From Branchipolynoe longqiensis (lineage: Eukaryota > Annelida > Polychaeta > Phyllodocida > Polynoidae): 64,000 bases of DNA. The stretch is taken from the NCBI GenBank assembly GCA_030323885.1, contig JASIRB010003231.1, positions 1 to 64,000 on the forward strand. Reading direction: 5' to 3'. Below are positions 1 to 11,300 of the stretch, piece by piece. The position numbers and the translations under genes were made by a program. Each line of letters begins with the position of its first letter. Within the stretch, counting starts at the first letter, position 1. The notes under the pieces were generated by a model. That model worked only from the letters and a program-made list of their open reading frames with translations, did not search any database and had not been told where the DNA came from.

Positions 1-904
1 ACTTATAATAAAGTTACCAACAAATAGAAATTGGAATGCGCTTCTCCATCCAATCAATGTCTATTTGCTATTAAAATTAATTATTTTTAAACCTACAGCT
101 ATGCCACCCACTAGTATTTACTCAGAGTAGTAACAAAGTAATTATTAAACCTGTACCTTAATACTCAGAGATGAAAGTAGCTACCGCTAAGACTTTGGAG
201 CCACCTAGCGGGTTCCGGTGTGGTGGTTTCAGCGTGTTCCCGTGCTCAGACGTGTCCCGTTGCTTCTGCGCATGCGCGGATTTCGCATCAACTCGGGTCA
301 CCCCAGCCACTTATTGGCGCATGCGCACATCCTACAAACTCGGGTTGAATAATCGAATACGCTCGGGTGGACAGTTTGTTCTTTTTTTTTTAATAACCGA
401 TAAAAGTACAGCAAAATAGGATTTAAAGTATTGTATCATGGCCCAGTTTACCTATATTTCCATTTCATTAATCTAAGTTATTCTTTTTTTGCACACGGGA
501 CGTGTATTTGTCGACTCCACTCGCGTGTTCTATTTGAAATTCGGATGACCCGAGTCGCCCGGTTCGTGTTAATCGATTACGGCCATGTTTACTAGATTCT
601 GACGCATGCGCAGAAGCGAGGGACACGTCTGAGCACGTGAACACGCTGAAACCACCACACCGGCAGAACCAAGCCGTGGTTATTTCACCAACGGCGAATT
701 TCCACGAAAGCACAAACTTTCCCTTATAGGATTACCATGATCAGGGAATCACGGGAAAATGAACTCAGGTTTCCACTGTCCTTATTGTAACTATTATCTA
801 TCGCCTAGATGACAAACTGTTTTGTTGTTTGGGTTTTATGTTCTAGCACCCTTCTAAGGTCAAATAAGAATGGGATTCAGACAAACCAATTGCTGTCATA
901 TACA
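1..904. repeat. Upstream A/T-rich DNA with a MITE-like inverted repeat (about 208-683)
   Basis: No gene seen. GGTGTGGTGGTTTCAGCGTG at 219-238 reappears inverted near 642-661, and the arms (about 208-300 and 590-683) stay complementary for about 75-90 bases, including GCATGCGC. The centre has weaker inverted similarity. This looks like a roughly 475 bp non-autonomous inverted-repeat element. The short open frames here are a by-product. Confidence 0.6.
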
Positions 905-3272
905 TTAGGTACTCCAAACTGAATTTTTATTTTCATGAAGTTAATTTGCAAATGGTACAGTTGGAAAGGTCTTCTCATTCTGATTACAAATATATATAAT
1001 ATTATAATGGAAAATTGGTTTATTAGTCCCTGAGTTATTAATATTTAATTTTTGTTATTAATTTTACACACATTTTTCATGATTCTGCAATTGCTTAAAT
1101 CCTGATGTTTGAGGCTGGCCTGCTGAAGGCAAATTGCATTTTAATCACATCATTATTCTTTTAACACATTATTTCTAGTACAAATTCTAATCTCAATTTT
1201 TTGTCCAGACCTTACAAATAAATATTTGTTGAGCAATTTGACATCAAACATGGCAAATCATATGATTTTCACTAACCATCCTTGATCAAATCTTTAGAAA
1301 ATTAATATCTCTAGTTCTATTTGAGATACTGACGTGATTTTTATATCAAAATGATCAGAATGCAAATATCTATGTAACATTGTCTTTAAGCTATATCCAA
1401 ATGTACAAAATCTAACAAATTTGACATATTCGCATTTTGTAAACATTAATCGATGAATATAAAAAGTCGCAGAAATCCGCGATATCTTTTGTCCCTGAAT
1501 ACTATATTGTACTCCAACTCCATTCCCACAAAAACTGAAGGGCCCAACAAACGCTCAACACTTCCATATCCTCCCATCTAAGCCTAGTCTAGGTACGTGC
1601 CATTATCGTAATCCATGTCAATGCCATTTCAGTAAATAATACTGTATATGTGGAGAGATACTAGAAGAACCTCACAGGGAAGTATTTACCACCAGTCCTC
1701 GCGCTAATGACTGCAAGCGCTGGTACACTGCAACCTCCGTGTTCATATTAATTTACTAATACAATTCTGCAAATAACATTTCAACAAACCTGGAATGAAA
1801 AGGCTGTGTCTGCAGTGATTATGTGTTCTTTGATATATATATATTAGTGACACTGCCCATTCATTGGTTGGTTCGTGGTTGGAGTTTTACATCCTGACAA
1901 CATCTAAGGTCATATCAGGACAGGTACCGACTTGTGACAGTGTGCACCCATGGTGACTTTACAGTGCTGCCCCACTGGGAAATCAGACCGCCAGCACCAT
2001 CACCAGATATCCCACTCAGTCACACTAACCAGTCATTGCCCTATCCTATTAACGCTAAGCGCCAGGCTAGGAAGTGACAAGAATCAATTTTATAAGTCAT
2101 TCGTTTGACTCGACCGGGAACCAAACTCCCGATCTCCCGCAGGCGAGGTCGGCGCTCTACCGATTCGGCCAGCGCACCCGGTGCCCAATCATTGACGACA
2201 GTCAAAGGTGCACAAAGAACAGGCTCAAAACACTTCTAGCTACCTTCTCTTCCGCCACTGAATTTAACCCTGATGGGTTTTTCTAAATATTTGGAAAGGT
2301 CCAAAATAGTTTCCTTCTTTTTCTTTTCTGCTTTATCATCTTGGTCTCGGTTGTCCCGGCGGTCGGTTCGGTGTTCCCCGCCTCCCCTGCGATCTGGTTG
2401 CTGAAATGGAATCGATGTAATCAAGTAAATGGACTGCGTCCTCCACGGAGAAGAGCATGAATCAGCAGAGAAGGGTGGCACAAGAGCACACATCCACAAA
2501 CTGGGCACACAATGCACATACCACCACCTGGGCCGCCTGCAGGGTACGCCTCTGAGACAACACCGCAACATCTTTTTGGCCAATATGCGTTCAGGGTGCG
2601 CCTCAGAGTCGCCTTGGAGATATTTTTAATCGACCCAATGAAAGCTTTTAAAAATTATTTTGCAAAAATAAATGCTCCGCATAGACATAGCATTGCTTCA
2701 GCACAAATTACTGCATTGTTTTACCCTTCGCGAGTAGTTTGGCCAGGCTGTGACGTCACGCCAACATAGAGAATAGGCCATGGAGAAGTGGAATGAGGAA
2801 GACCAGTTGTTTGAGACTGAAATTTCCCCTGCTTAAACAACTAATGTACCAAAAAAAGAAAAGATCTGGGTCAAGCTACATCACGTGACTACCGCCGCTG
2901 TAAGAATAGCAACTGCCATATTTATTTGTAAGGTCTGAAAAAATTGAGATTAGAATTTGTACTAGAAATAATAAGTTAAAAGAATAATGATGTGATTAAA
3001 ATGTAATTTGCCTTCAGTAGGCAGCCTCAATCATCAGGATTTAAGCATTTGCAGTCGTGAAAAAAAGTTGATAGAATTAAGGGTAAAAATTAAATATTAA
3101 GAAATCCATAACTCAGGGACTAATGGACCAAGTTTTGATTATTATATATATATATTTGTAATCAGAATGAGAAGAACTTTCCAACTGTACCATGATTTGC
3201 AAATTAACTTCATGACCATGTCAAAAATCATGAAAAGAAAAATTCAGTTTAGAGTAGCCTACCTATTTTCAT
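904..3272. mobile_element. Non-autonomous element with about 330-bp terminal inverted repeats
   Basis: The arms 904-1229 and 2915-3272 are imperfect reverse complements along their whole length; for example GAAGTTAATTTGCAAAT (left) mirrors ATTTGCAAATTAACTTC (right), and the AAGGTCTG/CAGACCTT ends meet on the inside. The 1.7 kb interior has no transposase. It holds a minus-strand SINE (1860-2184) and an A/T-rich piece with CpG-rich stretches (2300-2760). Class not assigned. Confidence 0.65.
1860..2184 (-). mobile_element. tRNA-derived SINE, minus strand
   Basis: Read on the minus strand: a tRNA-like head with B box (diverged: GGTTCCCGGTCGAGTC), a body with CACTATAAAGTC-like text, and the tail CCTGATATGACCTTAGATGT ending in an A/C-rich run. 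This is the same family as the plus-strand copies at 12541, 18284 and 24622. Confidence 0.75.
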
Positions 3273-3377
3273 CCCGGTGTCGCAGTTTGAGCGCCCTGCC
3301 AGTTTCAGCTGACTGTCAGTTTCATGCGCATGCGTCAAAATCTAACAGCATCTTCACTAACCTTATGAATTTAATAT

Positions 3378-3632
3378 AATGTTTTTGGTAAAGATGTTTT
3401 CTATATGTGTACCAAGCGATTTGTTCCTAGGTAGTGTGCTTTTAGAGATATTTCACTTTTCCTGTATTTTCTGTATGAAGATTGCTCATGACCATTGACA
3501 ATGCCTTGAGTTTGACAGTACGCGCAGTGCAAAACATTAGTTTTATTCAAAATAAATAGAAATCAAGAACCCTAACCGTATAAATTTATTATGTTTTTGG
3601 TAAAGATGTTTTCTATATGTGTACTAAGCGAT
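3378..3632. repeat. Dispersed repeat (TTTTGGTAAAGATGTTTTCT family)
   Basis: A block of about 200 bp here recurs at 5750-5890, 55630-55985 (same strand) and, inverted, at 6300-6480 and 6820-7020. Shared words include CTGTATGAAGATTGCTCA and CATTGACAATGCCTTGAG. It is the target of the CGACAG-rich MITE at 3632. It has no coding potential I recognise. Confidence 0.7.
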
Positions 3633-5749
3633 GTGGCTGTCACACTACGACGACAAGCAGCGACGACAGCCCAGCGACTTGGATTTTGTGAAAACCCGAC
3701 GACATATGCAAATTCGGGCCAAGTTGGACGACAAGCGGACGACAGCGCGGCGACAGAACAGCAGTCTCCATATGATATATGAAGAAATGGGACGGTATGC
3801 GTTATGCGAATGCCAGCATTCCATATACGCGTAATGCGTATTGCGTTATGCGTTATGCAGTGAAGTATATAAAAAGTACACACACACAGACACACACACA
3901 GAAACACAGAAATGAGAAATATGAAGAATGGGACAGTGCAAACATGTAGGTTTATGCGGCGGACCTGTTAGGAAGCACTCTGCATGAGAAATATGAAGAA
4001 TGGGACGGTGCAAACATGTAGGTTTATGCGGCGGACCTGTTAGGAAGCAGTCTTCATATTTGGGACGGTCCTAACATCCCTCGAAGCAAGCTAAACTGAG
4101 CCATGTTTGCACCGTCCCATTCTTCATATTTCTCATGAAGACTGCTTCCTAACAGGTCCGCCGCATAAGCCTACATGTTTGCACTGTCCCATTCTTCATA
4201 TTTCTCCTGATATGACCTTAGATGTTGCTAGGACGTAAAACAACAACAAACAAACAAACAATCATATTTCTCATGAAGACTGCTTCCTAACAGGTCCGCC
4301 GCATAAACCTACATGTTTGCACTGTCCCATTCTTCATATTTCTCCTGATATGACCTTAGATGTTGCTAGGACGTAAAACAACAACAAACAAACAAACACA
4401 GACACACACACAGACACACACACACACAGACACACCACTACACACACACAGACACACGAAGCAGTTTCCATGAGAAATATGAAGAATAGGACGGTGCAAA
4501 CATGTAGGTTTATGCGGCGGACCTGTGAGGAAGCAGTCTCCATATGATATATGAAGAAATGGGACGGTACAAACATGCGTGTTAGACTATGCGGCGGACC
4601 TGTGAGGAAGCAGTCTCCATATGATATATGAAGAAATGGGATGGTACAAACATGTGAGTGTGATAGTGAGTGTGATAGTGAGTGTGATAGTGAGTGTGAC
4701 AGTGAGTGTGATAGTGAGTGTGATAGTGAGTGTGAATGTGAGTGAGTGTGTGTGGTTTATCGCACACACAGAGACACACACACAGACACATAGACCAACA
4801 CAGAGACAAAGAGACACACACACAGACGCACACACACATACACAGAGACACACACACAGACACAGATACACACAGACACACACAGAGACACATAGACCAA
4901 CACAGAGACACACACATAGACAAAGAGACACACACACAGACTCACACACACAGACACACACACACACCACTACACACCACTACACACACACAGACACACA
5001 CGAAGCAGTTTCCATGAGAAATATGAAGAATAGGACGGTGCAAACATGTAGGTTTATGCGGCGGACCTGTGAGGAAGCAGTCTCCATAAGATATATGAAG
5101 AAATGGGACGGTACAAACATGTGTATTAGACAATGCGGCGGACCTGTTAGGAAGCAGTCTTCATAAGAAATATGAAGAATGGGACCCACACACACAGACA
5201 CACACACACAGATACACACACACACAGAGACACACATGAAGCAGTTTCCACGAGAAATATGAAGAATGGGACGGTGCAAACATGTAGGTTTATGCGTCTT
5301 CATATTTGGGACGGTCCTAACATCCCTCTAAGCAAGCTAAACTGAGCCATGTTTGGACCGTCCCATTCTCTGTGTGTGTGTCTCTGTGTGTGTATCTGTG
5401 TCTCTGTGTGTGTGTCTCTGTGTCTGTGTGTGTGTGTCTCTGTGTTGTGTCTCTGTGTGTATCTGTGTGTGTATATGAAGAAACGGGCCCGGCGACAGCT
5501 TAACGACAGCTTAGCGACAAGACGACAGCGTAGCGAAAGCCGAACGACAGCGTCTGTCGCCGAGGTTTTTCAACATGCACAAAAACCCGACGACAACCGG
5601 GCGACAGTGGAGAAACTGGAGTTGTCGCGGAGGTGTCGCGGCGACAGCCGAACGACAACATAACGACACCGTAGCGACAGCCGACGACAGAGCAAAACGA
5701 CAAGTCGTTGGGCTGTCGTCGGCCTTGTCGTCGTAGTGTGACTGCTACA
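3632..5749. mobile_element. CGACAG-rich MITE with 7-8 bp target duplication, split by a nested insertion
   Basis: Ends are inverted: GTCACACTACGACGACAAG near 3639 and CTTGTCGTCGTAGTGTGAC near 5725. Direct copies TAAGCGAT flank both ends (3625-3632 and 5750-5757). Inner parts (3632-3761 and 5489-5749) are dense in CGACAG/CGACGA words. Between them sits an unrelated block of about 1.7 kb (3762-5488). The 8-bp duplication suits hAT-like or Mutator-like elements; no transposase is present. Confidence 0.7.
3762..5488. repeat. Nested block: gaagcagtct/gggacggt satellite, CA-rich and 12-bp repeats
   Basis: Units of about 85 bp containing GCGGCGGACCTGT, GAAGCAGTCT and GAATGGGACGGT occur in both orientations (3900-4330, 4460-4640, 5000-5300). 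Between them are two SINE tails (4202-4253, 4342-4397), a 12-bp array (GTGATAGTGAGT, 4650-4745) and impure CA/CAGACA runs (4395-5000, 5185-5235) with a matching GT run at 5370-5475. The long open frames here come from the dinucleotide repeats. Confidence 0.75.
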
Positions 5750-8314
5750 TAAGCGATTTGTTAATAGGTGGTGTGGTTTTAGAGATATTTCACTTCTTCT
5801 GTATTTTCTGTATGAAGATTGCTCACGACCATTGACAATGCCTTGAGTTTGAGTGTATGCAGTCAGCTGAAACTGGCAGGGCGCTCAAACTGCGACACCA
5901 GGCACGAGACAGTGCTACGGTAGTAACTAGAGCTGGGCGAATGACAACGTAGTCTAAATACTGGACAAAATTGCTACTCGGGCTATTGCAGTACGGGGTG
6001 AATCTTGTATATATACTAATCTATTATCTAGAGCTGGATGCAGGTACCCGCATTTCCGCTAGGTGGCGTATTGAAATCGCCAACATGTCAGACTCCCATT
6101 TTTGTGACCAAATGAAAGTTATATGGTTGCAAGGCGGGGAGCTTTGTGCATGCCGAGAAGGTCTCACAATGGTGGAAATACATTCAAAAGATTTGGGACA
6201 GAATTTAATTTATTATATAGGGTATGCACTGACGTCACGCAAACCGGAAGTGCGGCCATTGTGGCGATAGTAACCACAATAATAACACACTGTCACACTG
6301 CAAACTCAATGGCTATGAGCAATCTTCATACAGAAAAAGTGAAATATCTATAAAACTAACCCACCTAGAAACAAATCGGTTGGTACACATATAGAAAACA
6401 TGTTTACCAATAAGATTATATTAAATTTTTAAGGTTAGGGTTCTGGATTTCTATAAATTTTGAATAAAATCGACGTTTTGCACTGCGCGTACCGGCAAAC
6501 TGCCCGCGAAGGGTAAAATACGGCAATGCTATGTCTATGTGGAGCATTTATTTTTGTAAAATAAATTTAAAAGCTTTCATTGGATCGATTAAAAATATCT
6601 TAATGTGCGATTGAAGAGGAAGATCTGAAGTATTTAATGTGAGCATTTATTTTTGTAAAATAAATTTAAAAGCTTTCATTGGATCGATTAAAAATATCTT
6701 AATGTGCGATTGAAGAGGAAGATCTGAAGTATTTAATGTAACCTAAGAGCAATTTACGCTGAAAGTATTAAAAACAAGAGATAATAGTGAAAGTTGGGAT
6801 ATTCTGAGTGTCAGTGCCAGTGCATTGTCAATGGCCGTGAGCAATCTTCATACAGAAAAAGTGAAATATCTCTAAAACTACACCACTTAGAAACAAACTG
6901 CTTGGTACACATATAGAAAACATATTCAACGAATAGATTATATTAAATTTATAAGGTTAGGGTTCCGGAATTCTATTAATTTTGAATGAAATACACGTTT
7001 TCCACTGCGCGTACAGGCAAACTCTATGGGATGTTTACTGGTTGATATCGCCACAATGGCCGCGCATCCGGTTCGTGTCGTCACGTGAATACCCTATATT
7101 ATGTCACTTTTGCTCCTGGTAATTGATTCTGAACACTTTTTTTGAGGATCTGAATTTTTGCATCATCAGAAAAGCTAAGTAAATGGCAATAGCAGTAAGT
7201 AAAACAAGTATAGCTGTGTAATTTACACATTTCTAAATCATATAATCAGGGTTCAAACCAGCTTGGACCTATCGCCAGTGTGTTTTTGAACGGCCTAAAG
7301 TGTTGTGTTTTGGTGTCTATCCTCTCAGATTACAGCTCTCTGGTAGGGAAAGCATTCCAACAGAAGTGGGATGAAGGAGCTAGTATTATCGACTGTTTTG
7401 GTGAGGTGGTTGGCTTAGTTGATAATGAATTATGCCTCAGAGTTCCTGATTCATGTGAGAATTGTTATCTGACAATAGCAGAAATTGTTTCTGATATTAT
7501 AAGTGGAGACTTTACTGTATTGTGTCCGAGTTAAGTAAGAACTGCATAGCCTGTCAGATTACAGCTCTCTGGCTGCCTTACTATTACTAATACTATAATC
7601 AATCATCAATGACAGTACCAAAACTTGCAAAACCCAAAAGCCATCATTATTTACAACTTAAAATCGCAATAACGTTTTCCATAGTGAATTTTTTTTCTTT
7701 AACTAAGAAGTGTTTTTATCTGTAAAGTAAGCTCTTTAATTCTAGACTAGTCAGATAATTAAAAAAAGAATTCTAAATTTGTATGCATGTGCCTACAGAA
7801 TGTGAACAGTAAACTGACATGTGCAAAGAACATGGGTGGACACCCCCGTTATCGCCCACCGCCCGGCGAAATCAGTTACCAATGTCTACAGATAAATGAA
7901 TATCCAACTCGCTATTGGAACAATATCATACCCATTACCTCACGGCACTATATTAAAGTTATGTACAATCGGCGTTGTCAATTAAACCCAACGTTAGATA
8001 TGTAGACGAGAAAATTACCACGTTTAAAATACGCACCTGTGACATTTTATTTCAACCTTAGTTTAGGCTTAGGTTTCAATGGCTAACCTGCAGGGTAAAT
8101 GAATTTGCAGTTTTTATTATATTATCCGTAACTATATGCACTAATTATTTCAGCCTGGGAATACCAAATTATTTAAAATTAAGTAAGAATATTTTCTTGC
8201 TAAATTACAAGGCAGAATTTGAGATGATTGTGTTTTGCGGCATGAACAGCGCCCGAGGTACCAGTTCGGCACATATGACCAGCGCAGGATATTTGGCGCA
8301 GGTCCTGGTTGATA
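5750..8314. repeat. Upstream intergenic DNA with dispersed repeats and an exact 99-bp tandem duplication
   Basis: 5750-7080 is made of both orientations of the dispersed repeat described at 3378. 6542-6640 and 6641-6739 are, as far as I can read, identical 99-bp tandem copies. At 7327-7344 and 7555-7572 an 18-bp direct repeat (CAGATTACAGCTCTCTGG) flanks about 210 bp that includes an 84-codon open frame (7280-7534) of unknown origin. 7600-8310 is A/T-rich and must contain the SPPL2 5' UTR and promoter, but no element can be fixed. Confidence 0.5.
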
Positions 8315-8362
8315 ATGGAAGGAACTTGTCAGATTGTCTTCCTCATTCTAATATTGGCCGTG
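8315..8362 (+). CDS. SPPL2: SPPL2 exon 1: signal peptide
   Basis: Encodes residues 1-16, MEGTCQIVFLILILAV, a short polar start followed by a hydrophobic core, as expected for a cleavable signal sequence. The ATG at 8315 is chosen because it opens this hydrophobic stretch and runs directly into a strong donor (GTAAGT at 8363), phase 0. An upstream codon in the same frame, ATA, is not a start. No TATA box or other promoter element could be fixed; the 5' UTR start is unknown. Confidence 0.82.
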
Positions 8363-11300
8363 GTAAGTGAACAAAGAGGCTGGTTTGTGAGGGGTAAAAG
8401 ATTGAGAAGTAATTACCCTGGTAGCGATTTTGTCATCTGGTCCTGGAGGCAGTGGAGGCTGGCTCTAGATTCTTCTAGTCTAGATAGTCATAGCGGTGGT
8501 CACACGTACGGCGTTAAAGTAGGCCGACTTAAGCCGTGTTCAGACCTGGACGTTAACTCGCCTCATCTAGTGCGCCTAATCTAGGTCGGCTCACATTGGC
8601 CGTGTGAACCCGACGTTTGTTAAACCGGCTCAGATCGATGTTTGTTTGTTATTTTACGTCCTAACAACATCTAAGGTCATATCAGGATGGGTATCCACAC
8701 ATACATCCACACGTAAATCCATACGCCACACATACATACAAACAACATACTTAACGAACAGATGGGAAGAGTAGGACGGTTCAAATATGTGCTCCAACCA
8801 CTATCAAAAGCAACTACCTGTTAGGCTTGACTTCTGGGTATTTGTAACCTTAGGACGGTTACCAGTTGCCGAACTGCAGCATTATAGAGAGGCAACGATA
8901 AATCGGCCCAATCTTTGGTTGAAGATTAATCTTCTGGTTGGACGGTTATAGAAGCTGGGGGATGTCTTTACAACGATTAAACGACAAGTCGTTGGGGCAG
9001 CCCCAAATCACTCCGGCCTGGCGGTAGCACAGCACTTGTATCCAGCAGACAGCAGCAAGGGTTTACAAGGAAGGGACGGGTAAAGGTGCGTCCAGTTGTT
9101 CCAGCAATAAGACCAAAGCGAGAGAAGGTAAAGGGCCCCACCCAAGCAAACAACTCCCTTGATCAGGGGGAGAAGTAAGGCTGGGAGAAGAGAAAAAAAG
9201 GAAAGAGAAATGAGTTGAGTCAAAGGACCCTGTCTATTTGCTCTATGGTGACCATCCGGCGAGCCAAAGACACGGACAGAGTAGGAGTAGAATCTGAAAT
9301 GCTGGCAGGCTCCCCCTCCTGGAACTCTTTTCAGACAATATCAAGGAGGAGCATGGCCAGCGGAGAGGAGATAGAGAGAGGTGTGGACGAAGTGCGGTCC
9401 CGATAGCAAGTGTACCTGTTAGGAAGCAGTCTCCATATGATATATAAGAAATTGGACGGTCCAAACATGTAGGACGCTCCAAACATGTGTTCTAACCACT
9501 ATGAAAGCAACTACCTGTTAGGAACAGTCCTGGGAGAAAAAAAACAAAAACAAAAAAACCCTTTTTTTTCTCTTTCTCGCAGGCTTACTTCTCCCCCTGA
9601 TCAAGGGAGTTGTTTGCTTGGGTGTGGCCCTTTACCTTATCGTTTCTCTTGCTTTGTTCTTATTGCTGGAACCGCTGGACCCACCTTTACCCGTCCCTTC
9701 CTCCTAAACCCTTGCTGCTGTCAACTGGATATGAGTGCTGTGCTACTGCCGGACCAGAGTGATTCGGCGGCACCCCAACCATTCGTCGTTTAATTGTTGT
9801 AAAGACATCCCCAGCTTCTACAACCGTCCCACCAGAAGATTAATCTTCAACCAAAGATTGGACCGATTTATCGTTGCCTCTCTATATTGCTACAGTTCTG
9901 CAGCCGGTAACCATCGTAAGGTTACGAACCCCTCAGAAGTCAAGGAAGCAGTCTCCATCCATGTGCTTAAGCCACCTCAACTAAACCAGTTGCATTCACA
10001 CATGGCACTTAGGCCGACTCAAGCTAGTTCACCTCATCTAATCTACCTCGTGAAGCGGTTAACTTGAGGCGAACTAGTGCCATAAATATATATTTTTTAA
10101 ATAAAAAATGTTAATACACACAGTGGCTCACCTAATGGTTAAATCTTCCTAAAAGCCGACGCAGGTTAGTCTCTATTCTGTCTGCGGAGTCTTGCAGTAA
10201 CTATCTTGACCATTGGAAAGAAAAAGAATGTCTATTTATCCATACCCAATGTTATTAGGTTTTAAATTTTTTTTTTTTCAGTAGCTAGTTTCAAACTTTA
10301 AAAAATATTTTAAATTACAGAATTTGCTCTGACTTACTTCTTTGTTCCATATGCACTTGGGTCATTTTCAGAAACTGTACCACATTTTTGGTTTCCACGT
10401 TACATTGTTAATAATTTTGCCTTCTTTTTGGTGGTTAATAAATCAGATAGTTATTGTTGACTGTGTGTTAAGGATGTTAGCAATAAGTTGTATTTAATCT
10501 ATCCCGCAAAATATGCTTATATGAATTTGCATATTGACACCATACATCTACCCAACCATTTTTGTTCAACTTCTTTCTTGTAAGAAATAATTCTTTTGGT
10601 TTAACTGTAATCAATAAAATCTTGCTTGAATTTGTTGTATGTGTTAAAATGATGTTATGGATGGATGTTACCTGGTTCATTTTTATCAGTTTTCTTAATT
10701 TGTATAATATCAAAATTGGAAGAAAGAAATTCAACGCTGACATATGCACAACATATAAACCTTCATTTGACTGTATTCTGGTATTATTTGGAATGTTTTC
10801 TGCTATTTTTTTGAATGTTTTCACTTTTGGTTTCCATGTCACAAATGTGGTACACAGTTTGTGAGAACGACTCAATTATTCTGGTACCATTCATGACTCT
10901 ATAATGTAGCCCTAGGTAGTGAGGGCTAATTAAAGATAGCCTTTTGTCAGAGTGCGTTTGATTTACGACATTGATAAGTGCATATTCACTAATTACAGCC
11001 ATAGCTTAAATAGATTTGTCTTAAATCCCAACATCACCATCAAATAGGTTTGATTGATCAACGTTACGATGAAATAGAGAATATGTTTATTTTTTATCAT
11101 GTGTATTTGCATCACAATCAAGTAAATATGGAAACAGTTACGAACATCAACTCAACATGTAAATATGGTGGAAAATCGACCTGATAAGTGATATTACTAT
11201 TAGCATTCCAGGATTTTTTCCTGTGGGCATGCAGGTACCTAATGTGCGTAGTCTAATCCCTTATGCCCATTCATATTGGATGGGAATAAAAGCAGGAGTG

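Noticed and set aside
4582..5017. Cys/Val- and His/Thr-rich open frames on both strands
   Set aside because: They are translations of impure CA/GT and 12-bp repeats; no start context, splice sites or domain.
8231..8314. Upstream ATGs as the SPPL2 start
   Set aside because: They are out of frame with the signal peptide or followed by stops; only 8315 joins a hydrophobic leader to the exon 1 donor.
10477..10875. 132-codon minus-strand frame facing a 100-codon plus-strand frame in intron 1
   Set aside because: A/T-rich DNA open on both strands; no domain, and no support for either.
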